Assembly (NCBI GenBank): GCA_003255065.1
Contig: QAOA01007022.1
Coordinates: forward strand, 732,420 to 796,419
From: Cercis canadensis
Lineage: Eukaryota; Streptophyta; Magnoliopsida; Fabales; Fabaceae
Reading direction: 5' to 3'
DNA: 64,000 nt
Part shown: positions 48,315 to 61,563 of the stretch, one piece after another
Position numbering within the stretch: position 1 is the first letter of the stretch
How the letters are laid out: each line of letters starts with the position of its first letter
The notes under the pieces: model-generated
Database searches by the model: none
Told to the model about the DNA's origin: nothing
Seen by the model: only the letters and a program-made list of their open reading frames with translations
Translations under genes and position numbers: made by a program

Positions 48315-51300
48315 GAAATTAATAGGTGTTTAGGATTCCAGATTCTGATGTTAACTAATCCTATATAAACCTCAGTAATGTCAATTTAGGTTAAAAATCT
48401 GTATCTCCTTCAACTCTATGTAACTTTACTATGAAAATATCATTTTCATGTATGATTTAGTTCCTGGTGAAGTTGCAGTATCATGTCGTTCAACCTTTTC
48501 AAACCTATTCATTTTTTTCTTCTTTTCAAAATATGTTGTATCATGTTTTCAATGTTACTTGCATGTTCATCAAAATTCATAGCACTTGTAATGTAGATGA
48601 TTAATATGAGGCTGGAAAAGAGTTAATAAGGCATACTTTCATGTCTTCCCCATTATATTGTTCTTCATAAGTCTGTGGAAAGCAAGGCTCTTCAAATAAT
48701 TCCAGGTACCATTTTGTGGATATATGAGTGTAAGCTATAACAGATTCTCTCAAGTTGTTATTGAAGTGTATTGTATAGCAATTGTTGATATTGGATGGCA
48801 AGGGCGTTAAATACTGATTTTGTAATTTATATTGGCTTAGGCAAAGACAAGTATCTAGCTCAGGTGTACATCATGCCAAGATATTCTAGCCTATAGATGA
48901 AATGAAAATACCATGTACCAATGTAAAGGTTGAAATGAGATCAAAATGGTGGAAGATATTACATCACTTCAAAATATAAAAAGATGAAATTTTGCACAAC
49001 ACACATAATATAACTAGTTTGAGTAGTCTCATAGAAAGTTAGAAGTCTCAAGTTCTAATCCTTATTCTTCTAATACCGCAAATTAAAAAATATAGCTTCC
49101 TCTATCTGAAGAAAAAATTGTTATTGCTGGATTGGATTGGGCCAGTTCTATGTGAGACTGAATAAGATTTGCTATTGTTTCATTTGTCTGTTGCCTCATA
49201 AAATTGATACTAAAAACTCACTTTAATTTGTGATGCAAACTGATCACCATAAAAACAATGCTCGACATTGATTCAGATGTAAAAGCTTAACAAAGAATTC
49301 AATCTATGTTCTGTTATTGCATTTTTATTGATAATAGTATGATCCTCAAATATGCTAAAAGTTGATTTTGAATTATTAAGGATGTAAAAGAAAAAGACTA
49401 ATTTCTTTGTAAACATAATTGCATTTCTAAATCCAAATGATTGTTTTTAATAATGGTCCAATTTGCTTTAGAATTTTATCTTATAAAATTTTATGGGAAT
49501 GGGTTAAGGCATTGACTTTTGCAATTGAACTGAGTTGCCTATGGGCTTATGATTAGGCCTACCAAGCTTTTTGCTGCAGCAGATGAACAAATTGTTGAAC
49601 CATAGCCTCATAGCCACCCACTTGTTGTGGACTCAAACATAATGGGCCTATCAATATTGCCCTTTGTGGATGCCTTCTCTATCTTTCGGTGATATGAATA
49701 TGATTTTAAATCAAATTGCCTAGCTTCATAATCAATATCAAGAATAGAGAATGAAAGGAAAGTTGAATATCATCCATATTAAAAGGGAAAGTAGATTGGT
49801 CCCCAAGAAGAAAAGAGAGGGCAATGAAAATGAATTTGGGATGATTGTCTTGAAAGAACAAATTAATTAATTAATTAACCTCGTTTAGCATTTGTTTTGG
49901 AGTAAGTGAATATGAGATGAATGAAAGTTACGGGCACAATTGATATCAACTTGTTCCGGAAACTAAACGCAAAATATGGGAGCAATGAAAACAAAACAGA
50001 ATATTTAAACTTAAACCAATCAAAATGTATCTCTCCAAACACTATATATTATAGTGTATTGTAGAACTTGTCCTACAAGAAAAAACATTTTTGTGGAAGA
50101 AGATGTATAAATAATCACTAAAAAGATCTTGTCCCAAAAGATAATGTCATAAAAAGTTATTTAGTTGCCATACATAATGAGTAATTACGTCTAAAATTTT
50201 ATATATTTATGGTAACTAATTAATTAATACATTACCACGTAAAAAATGGAGAGAAGGTGATGCAAAATATATATAGGAAATTAATGATAGTATTTTTAAA
50301 GTGGGTATTTATCTTTTTCATCAAATTATCATAACCATATAATATTATGTTTAATTTGTAGTTTTATCTTCACTTTTTGTCTCTTCATATATGGGATCCA
50401 AACAAAAATGAATGTGGATATCTTAGACCGAATGTCCCAGATTCCCATAACATCATCATAACTAATATAAGCATTTATGATATCAGCTTATCTCATCACA
50501 TTATAAGGTGCATATTGCAATTCAAGAATTAAATATGCATGTGTATAGTTACTGATGAAAAATTATCATAATCATTTGCGTGCAATTTATTCTCTAATAT
50601 ATATATATGACATTTCAAAGGAACTCAATCCTAATAAATCAGAAACATGATGAAGTAGGACTTGAAAAAGGGAAAAATAAAAGGAAAAAAAACAAAACTA
50701 AGATTGTTGCCTCTTCATAATTCATAGTTGACTTGGGACATATATTGGGCCATATTCTAATTTTCAATTATGTTGTCTACCTAAAACCAGACTAGTATGT
50801 ATCTAGGACAACAATTATGTTCACTTTAAACCCTACAGATGTATTTTAAAATCCATAATATGGTCATTGTTGGAGATGTTTTCTAGAATATATATGTAAT
50901 TTCCACGTAGTGTTTATGCAATCTCAGCTCACTTTCCTTTTGTTTTGATTAATTCCAACTAGGGTTTCTATGGACCAAATTCCAGTCAAACTTAAAACAT
51001 GAGTTGCGTCCTGCCCAAAACCGGCCTGTCTGGTATATACCAAACCTTCAACATAATTTATTCATATAATTAATTAAGATTCATATCATTATCATTTTTT
51101 TAATTTTTTGCAAAAGATTCATATAATTATTTGCCTCTTACAAAGTCTTATGCATGCATTTTTTTTTTTTTTTTTTNCATTTTTTTTTTTTTGTCTGGTC
51201 TTCCATATTGTTTTAGCCAATGGTAATGTTATGAAGAAATTGCAGCAGCATTAGCAAGAAGAAGCATATGATGACTCATGCCCTTTGAAGCTCAAGGAAG

Positions 51301-54300
51301 GACCATTTTTTTATTCACAAGGGAAGCTATTTTCAAAGATTCCCAGCTTGGGATTTAGTAAATTGCAATTATGTTACTCTTTATTTGACTAATGAATTAT
51401 ATTTGGAGAAAAAACAGAGAAACTACAAACCCACTTGCCTATTTTGAAAGTAAGTTGCAATGTTACTTTCCAGATATGTAATTAATAAAGTTAACTAGTA
51501 GAAAAAAAAGAAAAAAAAAACAGTGAAAGTCCAGTTGCCTTTTTCAATTTGGTATTGAATAAATGATGAAACTTAACAATGGGTACTCAAAAATCCTTAT
51601 AGGGTTGACCTCCAATTTGATCAACTTGACCTTCAAGTCAATGCAACTTTATGGATCTAATATTAATTCCCTGTTAAACAGAATAATATCTATATATATA
51701 ATGAACGATAAACATTGCTTTAGCACCACAAATAAAGGAAATTTTGAGACAATGAGACAAGCTTTTGTACTGAGTGGAAGAAAAGAGAGATATATATATA
51801 TATATTATATAAAATATGTGTCTTGATGACAGGAAAATTGACCAATGCATTAAAGGTGGCGGCGACATATTTGGCTTATTTCATCACAAAAGACCAAATC
51901 TGCAGAAGCAGTCTCTCGGAACTTCAAAAATGATTCAAGATTCTTATGGCGACTTGGCCTTCTTCTCTTCCTCATTTCAACTTCAATGGTCTTTTCTTGC
52001 TCTCCCAATTTTCTATATTTTAAACTCTTTTTTCAATTTTAACATAACATAATATTTCAGTCTATGTCGGCGTGGATGGAATAAACCCTAGATACCCCGA
52101 ACTTACCAATACCATTGACTCTCCCATTTTGAATTTTGGTTTTGTTCAAGTTTTTCAACGATCCCTTTTTCTGACCTGAAAAAATAGCATAAAAATAATG
52201 ACAAATGGTGCATTTTAGTATTTAATTCATCAAGCACTGTGCCCATAACCTTAGATATTCTGCAAAAAAGTTGCATTCATGCTAAAGTAAATAATCTACA
52301 TATTCACCTCTAACTCTATATATATTTATATACGTATTGATTAAAAAAGAGAGAACATCTTTCCTTCTCATCCAACGCAACAAATTAAAACAGTAAACAA
52401 ATAAGATGGGAATATAATTAAGTAGCTTGATAAGAAATTTGGTTAGCAGATTAAAGTTCTAATTAAGATAATATTATCCTTCATGAATACATCAAAACCA
52501 AGATACGATTCCTGTCTAACCAACAATTAACTCCTATAATCATAAAGGATTGTTGATTTTATCCATATAGTGAAGACATCCATATCTTAATTAAGCACTA
52601 AATTGGTTGATTGGATTACACTATACAAACATGAAGAGCCGGGCTATGATGTGTTTGGGAAGATTTCGAAACTGGAATTGAGTTGTTTGGCACCAACCAA
52701 TTTAAAAACTGCAAGAATAAATCAAAAAAAGTAACTTAACTTAGTAAGATCTTGGTGTGCATTGGTGGTGAATATTAAGCAGGCAAGTTGCATGAGATGT
52801 AATTTAAAGGTTAAAATACTTCATTTTGCATCTCGAATCAAATCTTTGGAAAGGAAACAAGAATATTATGAGCTCAAGATAATGCATCCATTTTTAATTT
52901 AGTTGGTTGCACTTATGGTTAATATGGCCCATGCCAGAACTTCCTAAAGTACTCAGATAGAAAGCTGGTTCTCCTTTAAAGTAAGAACCATCTTTTCTTT
53001 GTTGGGTTTTTAGTGGGGGAAGTGGCTCAAAGCTACCCTCTTCTATAGTTTGTTCATATGCTCATTTTTGTAACTCATGCATGATGATCATTGTGGTATT
53101 GATGCCATATGCGTTTAGTTCATGCGATTAACTGGGTTGGCTGAAGATTCAGGTTGCAACAACAACTTTCTCATATACTTCAGAAAAAAATATGTATTAG
53201 GATATCGATAGGAAAAAATGTATAGAGCTATTAAAAATATTTCCTAGCTTTTACAAAGGTAATAAAAATGGTGATTGATAAAGTTGTATAAACATAGGTT
53301 AAAGATAGCGATTGAAATATTTTAGAAGTGATATTTCAGAAGAATCTGAACATGCAGATCATCTACATGTGTAGGACCCAAATTTCACATCTCTGAAATA
53401 TTGCCCCCTGTACTTGTGCTTTCCATATAATTAAATGATTATTTTTTATAGGTCAAAAAGAAAGTGGCATAGGAGGTGTGTTATCTATCTATCATCAATT
53501 ATGTGCATGCCTTAAAACCCTAAAAAAGCAAAGTTCATGAAAGGACCACGGATCCCTAATTTGTTGAACATATTCTTCATTCAAAGATCCAATTTTTGAA
53601 AAAGTTCTCATGCATGGAGAAAAAAGGAAAAAAAAAAAAAAAAAAGAGATAAAAGTCAAGAATCTTTAGTCGCTTCCCCAACCCACAAAAGCCAGTGAGA
53701 ATTGAGATCATGCAATCGAATCCAATCATCATGTGAGATTTGAGTTGTTTAAAGCCGAGTGGGTTAGGTCCCCTTGCAAGGTAAAGCCCACTAAACCATG
53801 CCTTTGTTTAAATCAACATTACTTTCAAAGATTATTAATGCAATGAAATCCCATGCTAAGTTTCCTCTTCACTCTTTCCTTGTAACTAAGGATTGGTTAT
53901 TTCCCTTTTTATTAATGGACACATAGACATCACCAACATTGCTTTCAAAGATTAAGGTAATCAAATCCATACTAAGTTTCTTCTTTACACTTTCCTTAAA
54001 TCTAATTGAGGATTGGCTCTATTGTAAACTATTACTAAACAGAGACATCAACACAAGCCTGTTTTTGATTCCCCAAGAATTAAACAGGGTAACTCTCTCA
54101 TTCTTATTCCCACTGTCTACAACCATTATTCACAATAGGTTGAAAATATTCGTAATGTCAGCCCTTTGATGAAAAACCATATCATTACCCAATTCTCTAT
54201 CTTTTCTATTTAAAAAAAACTTTCCTAATACATCTTAAAACTAGGATTTAAAAAGTAGCACCGGCATTTATTTTTTTTTGCCATTAAATAAATAAGAGCT

Positions 54301-54971
54301 AAAATTTCTAATTATGAATATAGAGGAATGAAGATTTAAACACTTAAGACCTCAAATTTTTTAAAAGATCCTTAAACCAGTAACCTCCAAGTAGCATCGG
54401 TTTGTTCATTCATTCATTTATAGCTTTACATATGCTTAGTAGGAATAAAAACAAATAACAATAAAAAGCTAAAAATGATAATAGTAATATAAGCCATTAA
54501 ATGTGAATTAGTGTAAGCAATTTGGCTGTAATATATTTTAATTTACACGTCTATGCCACTATATATTAAAAAATATATATTTGAGAAGATACCATATATG
54601 AAATAATAATATTTTTGAATATATCATTACATTGTCTTTCGCTTTCTTCTGTCTCCCACTTTTACTTTTACTGAACACTGTAAGTTTAACTGAAAAAAGC
54701 TAATTGCAAACGATGTCATACCAATTGAATTTATGCCGTCTGATTTTATTCTCAATATAAAAAAAAAAAAAGATGCGAGTATAATAGTTATAAATAGTCA
54801 TACTCACAAAAAAAAAACTTTCTTTTAGATTAATATAATAATATTAACATCTATTCAGAAAAAAATATAATGATATTGACAAGTGTGCAATATGTAAGAG
54901 ATAGTGTAAAAATAAAATATATTGTGTAAATAGAATGATTCAATTTAACTAAAAAATAGCCAAGAAAAAAG
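48315..54971. other. Long intergenic region, left part
   Basis: The start includes the probable 3' UTR of the SHOU4-like gene. No gene is supported after that. It holds (AATT)n at about 49860-49879, an N at 51177 inside a T run (gcat-poly-T on both sides, so again an unmerged overlap or a homopolymer break), and a 120-bp tandem duplication at 53813-54053. Reading frames in this stretch are short and AT-driven, for example 51563-51826 and 53939-54169. Confidence 0.6.
53813..54053. repeat. Diverged 120-bp tandem duplication
   Basis: Copy 1 begins aacatt at 53815 and copy 2 begins aacatt at 53935. Both then read (a/g)ctttcaaagatta, further on (ac)taagttt with tcttcact/tctttacact and (g)aggattgg. 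Identity is roughly 75-80 percent by eye, so it is an old duplication. Confidence 0.65.
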
Positions 54972-55795
54972 GGCAATTTGACCATAATAGCACATTTACA
55001 CTAATTAATTACATAAAATGGGTCTTTTTCAAAGTATTTACCAAGAAGGGACAGTTTTAAATTTTTTAATATTTTTTTGACCAGTATAAAACACGTTTTA
55101 CATCTCTAAAGCGAGTTCAAACTGAACACGCTTTATACATAATGTGTGTTTGTCTTTGACTAAAATATGACCTAAAAAATTGTAAATTGAACACGCTTTA
55201 TACATAAAGCGTGTTTCAAAGGAAAACGCTTTATACTTAGAGCGTGTTCGTAACGCGTGTTTTTCACTAATCGAAAAATTATTAAACAATTCAAAACTAC
55301 CCATTCTAGGTAAATACTGGCCTTTTGACACAAATATTACATTTTGCAAAAGTATTTACCTAAATATTACAACTTTCAAACTATTTACACAAATATTACA
55401 CTTTTTAAAAATTCAAAAATTAAAAAAAAAAAAGATTTTCAGACACGTGGGTCCCACCGGACACGCCGTGAGCCTCACGNACAACTAGTACAATGACAAA
55501 ATATGATACAATAGCCAACCAGAGATGAAAAGGATTGCAATGGACGGATTTTGGCTTGGGACATGCTGTGAAGCCCACGGCATGTCTCGTGGGTCCCACG
55601 TGTCTGAATTTTTTTTTTTTTTAATTTTAAAATTTTTAAAAGGTATAATATTTGTGTAAATAGTTTAAAACTTGTAATATTTGGATAAATACTTTTACAC
55701 AATGTAATATTTGTGTCAAAAAGCCGTAAATACTTTGAATAATATCATTTTTATGTAATTACTTTGTCTAATTGTGCTATTCTGGTCAAATTGCC
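54972..55795. mobile_element. Palindromic MULE-type MITE with 9-bp target-site duplication
   Basis: The element starts GGCAATTTGACC and ends in the exact reverse complement GGTCAAATTGCC. It is flanked by identical 9-bp direct repeats agaaaaaag (54963-54971 and 55796-55804), the target-site length of Mutator-like elements. Long inverted arms pair 54972-55042 plus about 55317-55479 with about 55560-55795. A second palindrome (55034-55317) is nested in the left arm: it starts GTATTTACCAAGAAGGGACAG and ends in its approximate complement, with ACGCTTTATAC repeated three times inside. An N at 55480 lies in the centre of the hairpin, so sequence there may be missing. No transposase is encoded, hence non-autonomous. 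Confidence 0.88.
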
Positions 55796-58700
55796 AGAAA
55801 AAAGTTTAACTAAATAAAAATATGAGAGAATTACTTGAAAATTTAAAAGAACACCGTGACAAAGTACTGTATAAAAGAAAAAATATGAGAGTAATTACTT
55901 GAGAGTTTAACAAATTACCTGTCGTATTAACATCAGTACCTAGTAATTAATGCTGGTTTATTATCTCTTATCGTTTCCACTCAAGTTTCAAAGTTAAGTC
56001 TCTGTTCTTGTTGGATGTTGGTAGCAAAAAAAAAAAAACACACACACACACACAAAAGAGAAGTATCTATTCGTGTTATTATTCAATTAGATTCTTCATT
56101 TTTCAAAGTGATTTCAATATCGACCAATAGATTTCCTTTGCCGAATAATTTTTGGCATTCAGTGATGTGTAGATTTCGTGAGTGCGTGACCTGTGGTTTA
56201 CATCTTACGCAGTTCTCAATCATTTAACGTAAATAAAGTGATATATAATTGAAATATTTGATGACATGGAATTGATTTCGAAAGTTAATTTTATAGAATA
56301 CCAAAAATTTGCCATCTTAATTATAATTGTATCTTCTCATACCAAATTGTTTATTTTTAATTTAACATTTTTTTTCTTTCGATGAAAATTAATTTTGTAA
56401 ATATTGAGTGATTATTAAACACTTAAAATTTTTAAAATTGGCCCATTTATACCTGACTACTAAACTAAGGATGTGCTTGACAAAAGTTAAGAATGGAATA
56501 AATGAAAAATGACAAGAATACGGACATAAAGTATGTCTAAGTACAACTATATCTCATTTTTACTTTTTCTATTTCCATTGCTGATTTAATTTAGCCCTAT
56601 CAAATATGTGCCATGAATTTCACATAGATATATTTTCGTCAAGTTCTAAGCAAACTACATGAGACTCATCGAAATCATTGTGCTAATTGGGATTAATAAA
56701 AAAAAAATTGTGATATTCAAATTTTGTGGCATATACTAGTGTCTCATATATAAAATATACATCAAATAATGTTTCTTCCTTGGTTTCTATGTTGGCCTCA
56801 AGTTTCAAAAGGATTATTCCACTAATATGTACAAACAATTAACTCCAAAACCCTATAATATAGAATTAGTGTTTTCCTAATAATTTCCAATATTCAATGG
56901 AAGATTTCAATTGAAGCTTTTCTTAGTATTTACTCTTTTCTTTTTTTTTTTTTTTCTCTCTCTCTCTCTGTAGAAAATTGTTCACAGCAGCCACCCCTTA
57001 GTAGCTTCAGAGAAAGATCCGAGGCGATACCCTAAACAAGTTTGATTAAAACATGTAATCTAACAAATAAACTATGAACTTGGCGTTATCGCGTTTAGTC
57101 TTAATTTGGAAAAATCAATATTTAATTAACTAGTTTAATCAGGTATATTACCACTAATGGTCATCCCATTGGAAGGTTTCCTAGAAGGTAGGTTATGAAT
57201 ATGTTGGCTCCCCTCACAAGGCAATGACAATGCCAGGATATATTTTTGTTTTTTTGATAACCTAGGAATCATGGTCTAATCTCAATTTTTGAATGGAGTC
57301 AAATTTACTAAACTTGAAGAAGTAATCTATGTTCTAGGGGTCTCGCTATCAAAGTACTCGTAACTATAACTTTGTGTGTAAAACACTTTAAGACCCTCAT
57401 TTTACTAATGAGAGACCTTGAATATAGGACGAGAAGAACATTGTAATCAATTGATTTACAACCTTTATTCTCAAAAAATTGGCAACAGGAAGTTCAACCT
57501 TTATTCCATTGGTAATCTGTCTCAATTTTTGATGGTGATGTTAGCAAATAAAATGTTATTATCTATTTTTCCTCTTAAATCATTTCCTGAAAATCTTCAG
57601 GTATTGCCACTTGTAACGCTTCTGCACAAACCTTAACTGCTAAGTTTGAAACGGAGGATAATAAAAATGTCTCTAACTGCAAAATAAATAAGATTTTATT
57701 ACAATTAAATTTAAAAGTAGAGGCAATTAACTAGCTAGTAACAATATTGATATTGTTAATTGCTTCTTTGTTCCATGAATAAGCCAACAATAATGAGATG
57801 CAAAAAACGTTAGAAATCATTTATCGTTAACACTAATGAGGAAATTAAGGTCTAATGACACAGGAGTTTTTTAACGTGTGGTCGAAAAGAAAAGGATGTA
57901 ATCATAATTTTTTTGATTAAAATAATAGACAATGATAATTTTCCAAGGACAATTCAATATTTTCCTAGTATTCGCTGTGGGTCTCACTCATTCTCACTCA
58001 CTCACAGTGCCAAGAAAATTACATAAAGCATAAGGAAAACACTTTCTTATTGACTGACCACAAACTGGTCAATGTCACGGTCATACCATACCCTTTCTCA
58101 CGCACGCCTGTCCTATTTTCCACTTCTAATATATATATAAAATTATTTAATTTTCGGAAAGAGAAAATCAAAATACTAAACAACCGTCAAATCTTCCCTG
58201 CTTTTTAGTTTTAACTTTTAACATTTGTTTCATGAGATAAAGTAAAATTTGAACTGTTAAAATTATTTTGAAATTAAAATTGTAAATATAAACTAAATTG
58301 GAGAATTTTTTTTAATTAATAGAGTTAGCCTTTTATTTGAAGATATGGGGTGTAGAAATTTAAATTTGGCATCTTAATTTTTTGGAATTTTTTTTAAATT
58401 AGTTGTATGATAAAAAAAAAAGAGTGAAAACTAATAACAAACACAATACAATTTTTTTTTTTAAAAAAATGATTGTACACTGAAATTTAAGTGGATTTAA
58501 TTAAATTTTTATGTTGTTATGTATATAGAAGAAGTGTATTTTTTTTGGTTTACTATTAGAGTATTTTTATACTCTTTAGATATAAAATTAATTTTTATTT
58601 AAAATAAAAATAATAATTAATAAATTTCTCCCAATAAATATGACTTAAAAAATTTAAACTCAACCTTTAACTTAGAAAGTTAACCTGAGTTAACACTTAT

Positions 58701-61377
58701 CGGTGAAGAAGCGTATTTGTAAGTGTATTAACAACACTACTGTTTATTTTTTACGGTAGAGTTGTGAGGAAGCTAATCAACGGACAGGGATTGCTGATCG
58801 TGCATGGTGACAATCATGGCGGTTGATGAAGTACAAACAAACGCCAAATCAACCCTCAGGTGGGTCCAAATCTTAAAACCTGCTTTACACGCTATCCTGC
58901 GACCGTAGCATCGTATCCACGACCCATGTGTGGTGTCCGGAAGTGAGAAGACATTTGTGCCCTTGTTTTATGAGGAAAGTATAAAGAATTGGCGTGGGCA
59001 AATCTGGAAAAGAAGAATTTAACCCAGGTGAAGGCCACGTTGAGAAGATATGTAATTATAACAAGGGGGGAAGCTTTGGTTAGCGGGGAGAAGTGTTGTC
59101 ACCGTCACAAGCAGAGTGAGTGCATGAAATGGAACACGTGGCGAAGGTACAACGATGGGTCGTACATATAACGATACGCCTTGGCTTCATTATATTTGCC
59201 AAGTCCCACAGCCATACTGGTGCCTAAAAGCAATGTATGAGAGCCATAAGTGCATGGGCCTCATGTGCCTTCCTCAGCTTCTCTCTCTCTTAAAAAAAAT
59301 GTTTATTATTCAATCATGTTATTTCAACTATACAAACATATTTAACTGAATATAAATAGACTTACATACTCCCTTATGTATATATAGTATAACATAATGT
59401 AACAATTATTAATATATAAATAATATTATTAAGGTGTTGTTTTGAGTTTTGTATTTAAATTCAAATTTGTCAAAATAAAAAGAAAAACATTACTCTTTTA
59501 TTTAGAAATAAATTTTTATTTTTTCTAGACGGAGTCGCCTGACCAGACAATGTCGCGCCACAGATCCCCACGTGTCGGTTGATCCAACCTGAAAATTTAC
59601 TGCTCCCACGTTAATTTGTCGTCTCGTCCCACGAAATAGCTTCTTCCCCACGCGCTGTTCACGTGCCATGAGTTCAGTTTCTCTAGTTTAGTACTACACT
59701 CACGTCATCAGAAAAAATATAAAGAAAATGTAGTGTTAATTGAAGTTTTTTCTTGGTAAAAGTATTAATTCAAGTTATTATTTTTTGGTAAAATTTAATT
59801 TTTTATAATTTTTATTAATCTCATTAAATTTCAATTTTATATATGAATGTCTCAAATTTAAATTCTCATTTTTATAAATTAGTTAGGAACTATAATTTTA
59901 TTTACTTAAAAACCAAAAATATAAAAAATACGACAATATCATTATTTATTAAATATAAAAATAATTGTTTGTGTATAAAAAAAATTTAGCATATTATAAG
60001 ATTCAACTATATCATAATCTCAATAAAAACTTAGAATAATATTTACATACGAGCTAATAATAAAATAAAATCTAAACTTTAAAAATAAAATATTTTAATC
60101 TCTATCAACTAGATTAATTCGCTGGGGAATATAAAATAGAGCGAATATGAAGGGTGTGTATCATGAAGGTTGCATTACTTGTAAAATATAACCTTCACGA
60201 TTGCATTGAGCCATCATCAATGATGGTCGCTGAAAGTCTGAAACTGAATAATGGTAGTACTGACATGATTCTGATATAAATTCAATTAATAAATATCTAA
60301 ATGCTTACTCGATATCCGAAATTAAAAAATAAATTGAATTAAGAAATCAGTATCATAAAACTAGCATATATACTGCTTTAGTGCTATCTTCTTATATTTC
60401 CATTATTTCTAGAAACTTGTAGTGTTTAATTAACTTTAATATATTTTATTTATTTAATTAACCCTCACTTTCCATTGAGCAAATTTTCTTATGCTTCTCG
60501 TCATGATGATGTTAGCTGAAACTGAATGATTAACGGCATATTAATTTTCATGTCATATAATTAATAAAAATAAGTCATTAATAGAGAATGGATATTGAAA
60601 ATTAAATTAAATTTAGCAAAAATAATGTCAGAAACTAATAAATTCCTTCTCTCTTGTCACATTCTTTCTACAATAAGTTAATTTATATTTTATACAAATA
60701 GAAGCAATTGTTTTCGAGGAGGAAAGGACCAGAAAAACATATTTTGTTCTGAATCCAAAATTTAACTTTGATGAACAAATATAAATCATAGTAACACTTA
60801 GATAATAAAAGTGTTCAGTTATTACATCGTTTCTGTCCTAAGCTAGGAATCCTAACAGTTTAACTTTATTGGAAGATAATTAAGAAGAAAAATATAAGGA
60901 AAAAAATGAAAACAAAATCTAGACTAAGATATTGTGTTACAAAAGAGTACATTTATCCACACTCACATCACTTTTATGTATCATGATCTGAAAATTATTT
61001 AATTATAAATATTTGTAAAAGAAAAAAAATTAGAGTTTGATAAAGTGAGAGACCACCAAAGCGTACGAGGCGCGTGTCGATAAATCGCCCCAATCTAGGA
61101 GCTAGCTTTTTTCCCAGATTTCGTCATGCACTCATGGCGGCGCAGCTCTTAAAATTTCGACTAAAAACTACCAAAATCATAAATGAATGATTCTAATAAA
61201 TAAATAATCATAATACCTCCCATTTGATTAATTTTCAGTTATACGGTGCCTCTCGCTTTCAAGTATAAACCCAAAAAACCATAACGGTTTTTTTTTTTTT
61301 TTTTTTTCCCCTTGCAAATTTCCCTTGCTCTCCCACCACACCAACACCAACACCAACACCAACACCAACACCACCCC
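55796..61377. other. Long intergenic region upstream of CYP78A
   Basis: No supported gene. There is a CA run at about 56038-56053, a T/TC run at 56940-56970 and much AT-rich DNA. Two locally GC-richer patches (58780-59280 and 59520-59700) carry CACGTG or ACGTGTC motifs and may be distal regulatory DNA. A 60-codon frame at 58989-59171 and a 72-codon frame at 57418-57636 have no recognisable features. A further patch at 61040-61150 holds gaggcgcgtgtcg. Confidence 0.6.
59565..59672. promoter_or_regulatory. G-box/ABRE-like motif patch, distal to CYP78A
   Basis: CCCACGTGTCGG near 59568-59579 and CACGTGCC near 59660 carry CACGTG cores inside an otherwise AT-rich region, with CCCACG and CCACGC strings between. 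They are about 1.9 kb upstream of the CYP78A start. Function is inferred from motif only. Confidence 0.3.
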
Positions 61378-61388
61378 CTATATATTCC
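61341..61388 (+). promoter_or_regulatory. ACCAAC repeat and TATA box of the CYP78A gene
   Basis: A hexamer repeat (accaac units, about 61338-61372) is followed by CTATATATTCC at 61378-61388, a good TATA match 176 bp upstream of the ATG. Transcription would start near 61415, just before a run of CCTCA pentamers (61415-61440), leaving a CT-rich leader of about 150 nt. Confidence 0.5.
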
Positions 61389-61563
61389 CAACTAACCTCC
61401 ACCATCTTCGCCTCACCTCACCTCACCTCACCTCTCCTCACTCAAACCATTCTCAAATCAGACCCCTCTGTCATTCGGCTCGCCTCAGTTCACTCTCCCT
61501 TCCCTTTAAATTCTCTGAATCATTTTAACAAACAGTTGCTAGGCACTAGCCCACAAACCCAGC

